Shown piece by piece: positions 8,049-13,121 of a stretch of 13,121 nt of DNA (position 1 is its first letter; each line of letters starts with the position of its first letter). Position numbers and translations under genes: made by a program. This stretch comes from Acidobacteriaceae bacterium (GTDB lineage Bacteria; Acidobacteriota; Terriglobia; Terriglobales; Acidobacteriaceae): positions 28,167 to 41,287 of the forward strand of contig PKYX01000275.1 in assembly GCA_003132825.1 (NCBI GenBank). Direction: 5' to 3'. Below the pieces are notes generated by a model. That model was not told the DNA's origin. It saw nothing but the letters and a program-made list of their open reading frames with translations, and ran no database searches.

Positions 8049-8117
8049 CTTGACATGACAAGCATCCTTGTCGTAAAGTGTGCTTGTCGTTAAGATTGGC
8101 ACGCTTGACATGCCAAG
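8049..8117. promoter_or_regulatory. CTTG repeat cluster, probable multi-site operator
   Basis: CTTGACATGACAAG (8049-8062) and CTTGACATGCCAAG (8104-8117) agree at 13 of 14 positions and are near-palindromes of form CTTG-N-CATG-N-CAAG. Between them CTTGTCGTAAAG (8067-8078) and CTTGTCGTTAAG (8083-8094) agree at 11 of 12 and lie 16 bp apart. GACAAG (8057-8062) and CTTGTC (8067-8072) also form a perfect 6-bp dyad. The outer copies cover the -35 box and the leader; the inner ones cover the -10 box and start point. This is the layout of a repressor operator array, with autoregulation by the XRE protein the simplest reading. Confidence 0.6.
8050..8079 (+). promoter_or_regulatory. Sigma-70-type promoter of the membrane protein/HTH pair
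   Basis: A consensus TTGACA (8050-8055) and TAAAGT (8074-8079) are separated by 18 bases. Transcription should begin near 8086, about 50 bases before the ATG at 8138. The promoter is embedded in the CTTG repeat cluster described separately, so it is likely to be repressed by a dimeric regulator, plausibly the HTH protein encoded downstream (inference). Confidence 0.65.
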
Positions 8118-8137
8118 GACGATTCTTCGGAGGAGTT

Positions 8138-8545
8138 ATGCAAAGTCCAGCATCGAAAAAGTTTCTCAAATCGAGTCTGAGTATATGGCCAAGTTATTTC
8201 GTCCTCTTTGGCATCGCGGACTACGTCGTCTACCGGCTGCATCCCACCGGCGCGGTGCTCTGGCTGCTCGCCGCAATGCCGGTCCTGCCGGTCGTGGTCT
8301 TCGTCGCCCTGCTGGGCCGCTACCTGCACGAGGAGCGCGACGGCTACAAGCGCGACCTGGCCATCCGCTATCTGCTCTGGGGCACCGCCGGCGCCGTCAC
8401 CGTCAATATGCTCTTCGGCCATCTGCGTATCTTCGGCTGGAAGGGCCAGATGTTCCCGTTCGCGGAGTTCTTCGTCTTCGTCATCATGATGCTGCTGGCG
8501 AAGATCTCCTATCGCATCGCCAACCCGGTGCCCGTCCATGAATAA
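8138..8545 (+). CDS. Four-helix integral membrane protein partnered with an XRE regulator
   Basis: The 135-residue protein has four predicted membrane segments at about residues 14-34, 37-62, 76-98 and 104-126. A short charged loop (RYLHEERDGYKRD) lies between the second and third. No catalytic motif is visible, and I cannot assign a function. The ATG at 8138 has GGAGGAG at 8129-8135, slightly close but strong. The stop codon overlaps the start of the downstream HTH gene by eight bases (ATGAATAA), so the two are translationally coupled and probably act together. Pairs of a small membrane protein and a 60-70-residue XRE regulator are common in proteobacteria such as sphingomonads, from memory. 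The very GC-rich third positions here contrast with the less GC-rich sequence just upstream, which is compatible with acquisition. Confidence 0.8.
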   Translation: MQSPASKKFLKSSLSIWPSYFVLFGIADYVVYRLHPTGAVLWLLAAMPVLPVVVFVALLGRYLHEERDGYKRDLAIRYLLWGTAGAVTVNMLFGHLRIFGWKGQMFPFAEFFVFVIMMLLAKISYRIANPVPVHE

Positions 8546-8729
8546 CCGCCTCCGTGTACTTCGCGCCGAACTCGGATGGTCGCAGGCGAACCTGGCGGAG
8601 AAGCTGGAGGTCTCGCGCCAGAGCGTCAATGCGATCGAAACCGGCAAATACGATCCCTCCCTGCCCCTCGCCTTCCGCATCGCAAGGCTCTTCGGCAAGC
8701 CTATCGAAGAGATATTTCACGATGCGTGA
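8538..8729 (+). CDS. XRE-family helix-turn-helix transcriptional regulator (63 aa)
   Basis: This is a single-domain DNA-binding protein of the Cro/CI (XRE) family, close to the short YgzD/YozG-like group. The start NNRLRVLRAELGWSQANLAEKL and the recognition helix VSRQSVNAIETGKYDPSL are typical, and the end (FGKPIEEIFH) completes the five-helix fold with no extra dimerisation or sensor domain. It overlaps the membrane-protein gene by eight bases, so its translation is coupled. The natural hypothesis is that it represses the shared promoter through the CTTG repeats at 8049-8117, with the membrane partner perhaps modulating it. The family assignment is very sure; the regulatory circuit is inferred. 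Confidence 0.9.
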   Translation: MNNRLRVLRAELGWSQANLAEKLEVSRQSVNAIETGKYDPSLPLAFRIARLFGKPIEEIFHDA

Positions 8730-8733
8730 TCGA

Positions 8734-8745
8734 TGACAATTGTCA
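8734..8745. repeat. 12-bp perfect palindrome after the HTH gene
   Basis: TGACAATTGTCA is self-complementary and lies five bases after the HTH stop codon. Its arms share GACAA/TTGTC with the upstream CTTG repeats, so it may be a further site for the same regulator. It has no loop and no T-run, so it is not a terminator. Confidence 0.4.
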
Positions 8746-9162
8746 GGCCGCTTTGCTGACGAAAACTACTCTTGTCGCGCATCATGCGTGCGGTGAATCG
8801 TGGGAGCGTTCCTTAGTTTCCGTAGTCGATTTGGCGGGTTCATCCCGAAGCCCAGAACGCTGGAACTGGCAAGCCCGTGACATTCGTCTGTCGTGCGAAC
8901 ACGCTCGGCGAATATCTAGCACGGTTTTAGCACGGTCAACTACGTTCGCTAGCTACTTCGCTCAGTTCTCTTTTCAGGGCCGAGGCTTTATGGTGTCGTT
9001 CCAAATCATGGCCTTGAAGTACCACAGAGGAATACACAAGGTAGTAATCACAGTTGCGAGTATGGACCAAGTCCAGAGGATGTGCTCACGCTCAATAGCT
9101 AAGCTGATGAGAACACAGCGACAGCCTCTAAAAACGCCAATGTTTATGCGGGTATAAAACGC
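8746..9162. other. Gap between the HTH gene and tRNA-Ser with no convincing gene
   Basis: The rightward frame open across this stretch is mostly a shadow of the HTH gene continuing into low-quality sequence. A leftward frame ending at 8974 gives a hydrophobic tail (HILWTWSILATVITTLCIPL) but has no ATG, GTG or TTG between it and the tRNA. The region also holds an 11-bp-spaced repeat at 8917-8937. It could be decayed mobile-element DNA. Confidence 0.4.
8917..8937. repeat. Two copies of TAGCACGGT, 11 bp apart
   Basis: TAGCACGGT occurs at 8917-8925 and 8928-8936. Its complement, ACCGTGCTA, shares CCGTGC with a similarly spaced repeat on the other side of the tRNA (9300-9317). Helically phased short repeats near a tRNA are what arm-type integrase sites look like; here that is only a hypothesis. 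Confidence 0.35.
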
Positions 9163-9256
<94 letters not shown>

Positions 9257-9299
9257 GACCTTTGTTTGCAACAACCTGAGCGTACGTTAACGGAAATTA

Positions 9300-9317
9300 G
9301 TGCCCGTTCCGTGCCCG
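9300..9317. repeat. Two copies of GTGCCCG, 11 bp apart
   Basis: GTGCCCG occurs at 9300-9306 and 9311-9317, about 40 bases upstream of the integrase-like stub. The 11-bp period equals that of the repeat at 8917-8937. It is a candidate arm-site pair of the lost recombinase and unproven. Confidence 0.35.
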
Positions 9318-9357
9318 CTGGCACATAAGTTATAGGAGCTGGAAGGTTCCTTATATT

Positions 9358-9480
9358 ATGTCGTCCACGGCGAGGCACCGGTTGGGGCAGGTCATCATGC
9401 GCTCCGGCACATTCTACATCAGATATTACCGCACGGACGTCGAGGCGGGAAAGCGGGTTGGCACATGGCTGTCGGAAAGG
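9358..9480 (+). pseudogene. Probable N-terminal stub of a tyrosine-recombinase integrase
   Basis: From the ATG at 9358 the first 40 or so residues (RHRLGQVIMRSGTFYIRYY, then KRVGTWLSERLCETE) resemble the N-terminal arm-binding domain of acidobacterial phage-type integrases. In these a GxFYxRYY-like beta hairpin is followed by a modified-residue strand. The frame stays open to 9651, but from about 9480 the translation loses any family character, and it runs into the end of the convergent diguanylate-cyclase gene at 9545. No catalytic R-H-R-Y region exists in the window, so it cannot be functional. It lies on the 5' side of tRNA-Ser, not the 3' side where an integrase of an element inserted in this tRNA would be expected. 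The family call is made from memory and is moderate. Confidence 0.4.
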
Positions 9481-9544
9481 CTCTGCGAGACCGAGCTCAC
9501 CGGCTCGTCTGACGCCGCGTTCTCACAGCAAGGGTTCGTCTGGG

Positions 9545-10861
9545 CTATGCGATACTGCGCTTCAGTCTTGCGCGGACGGGGCCCGCGGCTTCGACACGAT
9601 TACGGCCGGCCTGCTTGGCGCGGTAGAGCGCCTTGTCCGCGGCCTGAATGACTTGCTCCACTTCTCGCGCATTGCTTGGCTCTGCCACGCCCATGCTGAC
9701 GGTGACCGAGATTTCTCCGAGCGGCGACTGTACGGGACTGCGCTGACGGCGAACCGCTTTTCGACCACCAGACTTTCTCCGATCGTGCCCCGGCAGCGGG
9801 GCGTGGCGGCGGTCTTTGGTGTCGCGTGCGCGGAACGCACCAGTTTCAATTTCGGTTCGAAGCATTTCCAAATGCGGCAGTACGTCCTTGGTGGATTTTC
9901 CGGGGAACAAAATGGAGAATTCTTCTCCGCCGACACGGAAAGCGTGGCCGCCACCGCTCACCCGCGCCAGTTTCGCAGCCACCATGCGCAAGACCTGGTC
10001 GCCGGTCTCGTGGCCGTAGGTGTCATTGAACTTCTTGAAATGGTCGACGTCTACCATGGCGATGGTGTAGGTGTCTTCGAGCCCGAGCAGAGCATCATTG
10101 AAGGCACGACGCGAGGGCAGTTCGGTGAGTTCGTCGCGGTAGGCCAGCGCGTACGAGTTTTCAACGATCGAGCCGGCCAGGATCAGACCTCCCGTGGCGA
10201 TGTACGCGCTGGCCACGCGCCCCAGGCCGCCGGCCTGCAGGCTGAGGAACGCGGCGGTCAGGGACCACAGCAGGCCACTCTCGACCGGCTTGCGATATAC
10301 CAGAAAGCGATAAAGCAGGACTACCACGGCAACCCCGAACGCCAGCCAAGACAGCTGCGGGATTCTTGTCCACTGGAATAGACCATGATCCACAAGCGCC
10401 GGGTGAAAAATCGCCGGGGCTGTGATTTCTTCCGGCCGGCAGAGAACGGCGACGAACACCGACTCGACGAACAGCAGGCCCAGCCGGGAGGCGTTGGCGG
10501 GGATTGCCAATCCTCGCTCCCGCATCAGCGACAAAATCACGAAGTTCAGCGGCAGCAAGAAGGCAACAACTTCAAACGCGACACGACCTGGGCCAGCGGA
10601 CGCCGCCCTCCCAGCGGAAAAGAACCCGAGAGCACGGTGCGCCAGAAGCAAGACGATGAGTGCGAACAAAACCCGGCTGGAATGAAACCGCCAGGCGAGC
10701 AAAATCCCGGCTGCGAAAACGGCGTAGGAATAGAACTCGACGGCGGCGGCCGAAATAGGAACAACTCCGGACTCCAACAGCACAACCGCAGCCAGGAGCA
10801 GCACACCTCCAGGCACCAGCAGGGCCTTTAGCGTTCCCTTGGTCCAAAGGTCCACCGGCAA
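9545..10861 (-). CDS. Membrane diguanylate cyclase (GGDEF domain)
   Basis: The 438-residue protein makes cyclic di-GMP from two GTP. The N-terminal 235 residues are strongly hydrophobic, with about seven or eight membrane helices and no recognised sensor domain. The GGDEF domain begins around DELTELPSRRAF and carries the active-site motif GGEEF at residues 311-315, with the metal-binding segment VDVDHFKKFNDTYGHETGD upstream intact, so it should be active. The RxxD inhibitory site normally five residues before the motif is absent (the residues are RVSGGGHAF). An arginine/lysine-rich insertion of about 40 residues separates the hairpin from the final VTVSMGVAE strand. The TTG start at 10861 is supported by GGAGGG seven bases upstream; a GTG at 10855 is the alternative. 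It is divergent from the response-regulator gene. The identity is very sure. Confidence 0.93.
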   Translation of the reverse strand: MPVDLWTKGTLKALLVPGGVLLLAAVVLLESGVVPISAAAVEFYSYAVFAAGILLAWRFHSSRVLFALIVLLLAHRALGFFSAGRAASAGPGRVAFEVVAFLLPLNFVILSLMRERGLAIPANASRLGLLFVESVFVAVLCRPEEITAPAIFHPALVDHGLFQWTRIPQLSWLAFGVAVVVLLYRFLVYRKPVESGLLWSLTAAFLSLQAGGLGRVASAYIATGGLILAGSIVENSYALAYRDELTELPSRRAFNDALLGLEDTYTIAMVDVDHFKKFNDTYGHETGDQVLRMVAAKLARVSGGGHAFRVGGEEFSILFPGKSTKDVLPHLEMLRTEIETGAFRARDTKDRRHAPLPGHDRRKSGGRKAVRRQRSPVQSPLGEISVTVSMGVAEPSNAREVEQVIQAADKALYRAKQAGRNRVEAAGPVRARLKRSIA

Positions 10862-11110
10862 TGATCTTCCCTCCAGGCCGAAAAACTGGGTCGAGCAATT
10901 ATCCCCGGCAAAAGGCAGCGCGGGTCAGTGGCGCGGCAGGTTCCGGGTGCGCGGGCGGAGTTCCGGGCATGGAGGACGCGTGGTTTTGCCGACTCCCACT
11001 TCCGTACGCGGTTCTGTTTCGGGACGCCGATACCTTCGTGCGGCGCCTAACATCTTGCCCTAACCGGGTTGCCGGTTTAAGAATCAAAGTGTCCACATTA
11101 GAGCAACCTT
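10862..11110. promoter_or_regulatory. Divergent intergenic region between cyclase and response regulator
   Basis: This 249-base stretch must hold the promoters of both flanking genes. The only clear symmetry is AACCGG at 11062-11067 and CCGGTT at 11072-11077 around a four-base spacer, about 34 bases before the response-regulator ATG. It could be an operator used for autoregulation. I could not identify a convincing -35/-10 pair in either direction. Confidence 0.4.
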
Positions 11111-11797
11111 ATGCGCATGCTAATCGCGGAAGACGACCCGGCATTGGCCGGATTCGTTAAAAAAGGGCTGGAAGCGGAACACTACGCCGTCGATGTTTCG
11201 GGGGACGGTGAGCGGGCTCGCGCTCTGGCCAGTGAGTTCAATTATGACCTCGTGGTGCTCGACTTAAACCTTCCGCGTCTGGATGGAGTAGCGATTCTGC
11301 GCCATGTGCGCACCCGAAAACCGACAATGCCGATTCTGGTGTTGACCGGGCGGAATCGGGTTGAGGACCGGGTGCAGTGCCTGGACCTCGGCGCGGACGA
11401 CTATTTAGTCAAGCCGTTTTCCTTCACCGAGCTTTCCGCCCGCATTCGCGCCCTGCTGCGGCGGAGCCATTTGCCGGCGGAATCGGTGCTGACGGTCGAC
11501 GATTTGAAACTGGACCGGGTGGAGAGGCGCGTGGAGCGCGGAGGGCGGAGGATTGAGCTGACCTCGAAAGAGTTCGGGCTGCTCGAATATCTCATGCGCA
11601 ACTCCGGAAGACGGATCACGCGGGCCATGATCATTGAACACGTGTGGAATCTCTCCTTCGACACCTGCACCAACGTGGTGGATGTCTATATCAACTACTT
11701 GCGACGCAAGGTCGACGACGGTTTCGGCAAGCGGCTGATCCATACCATCCGGGGCGTGGGCTATGAACTGAGCAGCCGCGCCGGGGCTGCGGAATGA
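11111..11797 (+). CDS. OmpR/PhoB-family response regulator
   Basis: This 228-residue two-component transcription factor has all conserved receiver features. The acidic pair is E7/D8-D9 (LIAEDDP), the phosphoacceptor is D51 in VVLDLNLP, the switch threonine is T79 in LVLTGR, and the lysine is K101 in YLVKPFS. A winged-helix DNA-binding domain follows from about residue 125, ending in HTIRGVGYEL. Nothing essential appears missing. The ATG at 11111 gives the family-typical start; an ATG six bases on is an alternative, and the ribosome-binding site is weak. The stop codon overlaps the next start as ATGA, so it is co-translated with the kinase-like protein. Since that partner looks inactive, the phosphodonor may be a kinase elsewhere. 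Confidence 0.95.
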   Translation: MRMLIAEDDPALAGFVKKGLEAEHYAVDVSGDGERARALASEFNYDLVVLDLNLPRLDGVAILRHVRTRKPTMPILVLTGRNRVEDRVQCLDLGADDYLVKPFSFTELSARIRALLRRSHLPAESVLTVDDLKLDRVERRVERGGRRIELTSKEFGLLEYLMRNSGRRITRAMIIEHVWNLSFDTCTNVVDVYINYLRRKVDDGFGKRLIHTIRGVGYELSSRAGAAE

Positions 11798-12495
11798 GGC
11801 CGGTTCTCGCGAAACCAGGAGGGGTCGCCGGCGGCACCGAAGACTCGCAGTTGGTCTCCGACCTGTTTCACGCGTTGAACCAGCCCATCACGGCGTTGCG
11901 CTGCTCGCTCGAGTTGAGCCTGCATCGGCCGCGCACGGCGGAGCAGTACCGGGGCGCGTTGCAGGCAGCCATGCAGCAAGCTGAGCTGATCGCTGGCTGG
12001 GCGGTTGGAATTCGGGCCCTGCTGCAAGCCGATGATGCGGGCGATGACCTCCAGGTCTTGCCGCTAGGCGGTTTTCTGCGAGACGCTGTTGCTGACCTGC
12101 AACCCGTGGCGGAATCCTTGCAACTGGAGTTCGGGCTACATTGCGATTCTGCCGGCCGCGTCCTGTTTGAACCGCAGCGGCTGCAGCAAGCACTTTCTGG
12201 CGTCTTGGATTTTGCCATCGACTCGAGTTCCGCGGGTGCCACCGTAATGGTTGATGCCCGCGATCGTGATCGCGAGGCTGTGATCGTACTGGCTACCTCA
12301 CCCCCCGACAGTGCATTGGGCAGGGGATCGGCGCGGCAGACACCGAAGGACGCGGGGTGCACTCTGCGACAGCGGCTGGGCCTCGCCATCCCACGCCGGA
12401 TCGTGACCGCTGCAGGCGGAAGCCTGCAAGCCGAGACCGGCCGAGGAGGCTTGCGCATCGAATTGTGTTTGCCTTTGGTGCCGGCGTTCGCGTGA
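11794..12495 (+). CDS. Degenerate soluble histidine-kinase-like protein
   Basis: The 233-residue protein has the layout of a kinase core without sensor or membrane segments. An H-box-like segment (LFHALNQPITALR, His26) lies in a dimerisation helix pair at about 15-80, in the style of HELNQPL kinases but with Ala after the His. The ATPase-like domain (about 90-230) ends in a recognisable second glycine box, RLGLAIPRRIV, and a final LRIELCLPL strand. The N-box expected at about 129-148 reads RLQQALSGVLDFAIDSS, so both conserved asparagines are replaced (G136 and F140). The DxGxG box is replaced by ATSPPDSA. ATP binding therefore looks lost. The phosphorylatable His remains, so a phosphatase, adaptor or histidine-phosphotransfer role towards the coupled response regulator is possible. 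Four-base ATGA overlap with the upstream gene. Confidence 0.75.
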   Translation: MRPVLAKPGGVAGGTEDSQLVSDLFHALNQPITALRCSLELSLHRPRTAEQYRGALQAAMQQAELIAGWAVGIRALLQADDAGDDLQVLPLGGFLRDAVADLQPVAESLQLEFGLHCDSAGRVLFEPQRLQQALSGVLDFAIDSSSAGATVMVDARDRDREAVIVLATSPPDSALGRGSARQTPKDAGCTLRQRLGLAIPRRIVTAAGGSLQAETGRGGLRIELCLPLVPAFA

Positions 12496-12629
12496 CCGGC
12501 CCCTGGGGGCTTGGCCATTTCTCTCCCGTTTCCACCGCCCTTCCCAAAGGCGAAACGGATTTGCCCGCAAAAGTATTTCCTAATCTATTTCTCATCGCGT
12601 TCTAACTTTCTCGGAATGAAATCGGTAAC

Positions 12630-13121
12630 ATGACGACTTCAGCGATGCTGGCCCCGCCCGCCGGCGGAGTACTGGTGGCGAGCGCAAGTCTTTCCCTTCG
12701 CGAACACGTGCGGCACAGTTTTAACGACCGGTGCTGGCCGGTCGAGGAGGCTCTGGGGGGGGCCGATGCCCTGGTCAAACTGGAGACCGGGAACTGGCAA
12801 GTGCTGTTTTTGGACCGCCGCGTACCCGATCTTGATGCTGAAGAACTGACTCAGATCGTCCAGCGGCGTTTTCCCGGACTTGAAGTGGTAATGCTCGATT
12901 CCGAAAATGTACATGTTCTGCCGGTTGTCGGAACGGGCGCGCTCCGTCCGCATTCCTGGCTGAAACCCCTAGAAATTGTGTCCTCGGCAGTGGTCGAAAT
13001 CAGTGCGAGTCTGCCGCGCAGAGAAGCGGAAATCGAACTCACGGTGGAAGCCCCGCCTGAGGCCGCGTCCTTACCGGGAATGATTGGCTGCACCGATGCG
13101 ATGCGGCATGTGTACCGGCTC
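12630..13121 (+). CDS. Sigma-54-dependent NtrC-type response regulator, N-terminal part (runs off the window)
   Basis: Translation from the ATG at 12630 is open for 164 codons to the window end. Residues 14-130 have the fold pattern of a receiver. WQVLFLDRRVPDLDA places an aspartate, D62, at the phosphoacceptor position, and WLKPLE resembles the switch-lysine segment. The N-terminal strand reads VLVASASLS, so the usual acidic pair that binds magnesium is absent, and phosphorylation by the standard route is doubtful. The last residues, LPGMIGCTDAMRHVYRL, match the beginning of a sigma-54 AAA+ activator module, whose GAFTGA and HTH parts would lie beyond the window. The ribosome-binding site is weak. 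It lies 134 bases after the kinase-like gene and probably belongs to the same signalling cluster. Confidence 0.8.
   Translation, partial: MTTSAMLAPPAGGVLVASASLSLREHVRHSFNDRCWPVEEALGGADALVKLETGNWQVLFLDRRVPDLDAEELTQIVQRRFPGLEVVMLDSENVHVLPVVGTGALRPHSWLKPLEIVSSAVVEISASLPRREAEIELTVEAPPEAASLPGMIGCTDAMRHVYRL

Noticed and set aside
8090..8698. Long open frames on both strands over the membrane-protein/HTH pair
   Set aside because: They arise from the high GC at third positions. The translations are compositionally biased (Arg/Ala/Asp-rich), whereas the two accepted genes have ribosome-binding support, an overlap junction and clear domains.
10385..10831. Rightward open frames opposite the diguanylate cyclase
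   Set aside because: They are rich in Arg, Gln and Pro, show no domain, and mirror the membrane-helix coding of the real gene.
10862..11110. Sigma-54 promoter (TGGCAC-N5-TTGC) before the response regulator or elsewhere
   Set aside because: I looked because a sigma-54 activator is present. The nearest match, TGGCGCG near 10928, lacks a proper -12 element, and none of the other gaps has a convincing pair.
12499..12510. GCCCC-TG-GGGGC dyad after the kinase-like gene
   Set aside because: The two-base loop is too tight for a stable hairpin of this register, and there is no T-run.

Overview
The window looks like a chromosomal segment of an Acidobacteriota bacterium (Terriglobia-like). This rests on recognised family types rather than a database search: a very large Oar-type TonB-dependent receptor with an N-terminal carboxypeptidase-regulatory-like domain, a membrane-anchored winged-helix/FlgO-like/TPR regulator, a poly-threonine lipoprotein, and the opening of a sigma-54 activator whose receiver part resembles acidobacterial ones. 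Base composition is moderately GC-rich, with a less GC-rich patch at about 7650-8130.

Left part (1-7703). A small protein with four histidine pairs in heptad spacing is encoded leftwards (50-274). A perfect 10-bp inverted repeat lies upstream of it. Then, rightwards, come a CadC-like transmembrane regulator with tetratricopeptide repeats (618-2513), an outer-surface lipoprotein (2816-3676) and the Oar-like TonB-dependent receptor (up to 7649), followed by a hairpin. The regulator, lipoprotein and receiver-barrel genes are separated by 100-300 bp gaps and are probably separate transcripts.

Middle part (7650-9544). This is the accessory-looking stretch. It holds a possible leftward zinc-ribbon small protein and a two-gene unit of a four-helix membrane protein overlapping an XRE-type helix-turn-helix regulator. 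That unit is driven by a clear promoter embedded in a cluster of CTTG-type repeats. After it come about 430 bp without a convincing gene, a complete leftward tRNA-Ser(GCU) with encoded CCA, and what looks like the N-terminal stub of a tyrosine-recombinase integrase. A 23-bp segment of the tRNA 3' end recurs (22/23) in the same orientation at 448-470. This is the geometry expected of an integrative element or its scar spanning about 8.7 kb.

Right part (9545-13121). A membrane diguanylate cyclase (leftward, TTG start) is divergent from an OmpR-type response regulator. The regulator overlaps by ATGA a short soluble histidine-kinase-like protein that has lost its N-box and Mg/ATP motifs. About 130 bp further starts a sigma-54-dependent NtrC-type regulator that runs off the window. 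The right part is therefore a signal-transduction cluster (c-di-GMP, two-component, sigma-54).

The most unusual items are the CTTG operator cluster, the tRNA-fragment direct repeat, the degenerate kinase coupled to an intact response regulator, the heptad-histidine protein with a hairpin over a ribosome-binding site, and the receptor gene with ACG where a start codon is expected.
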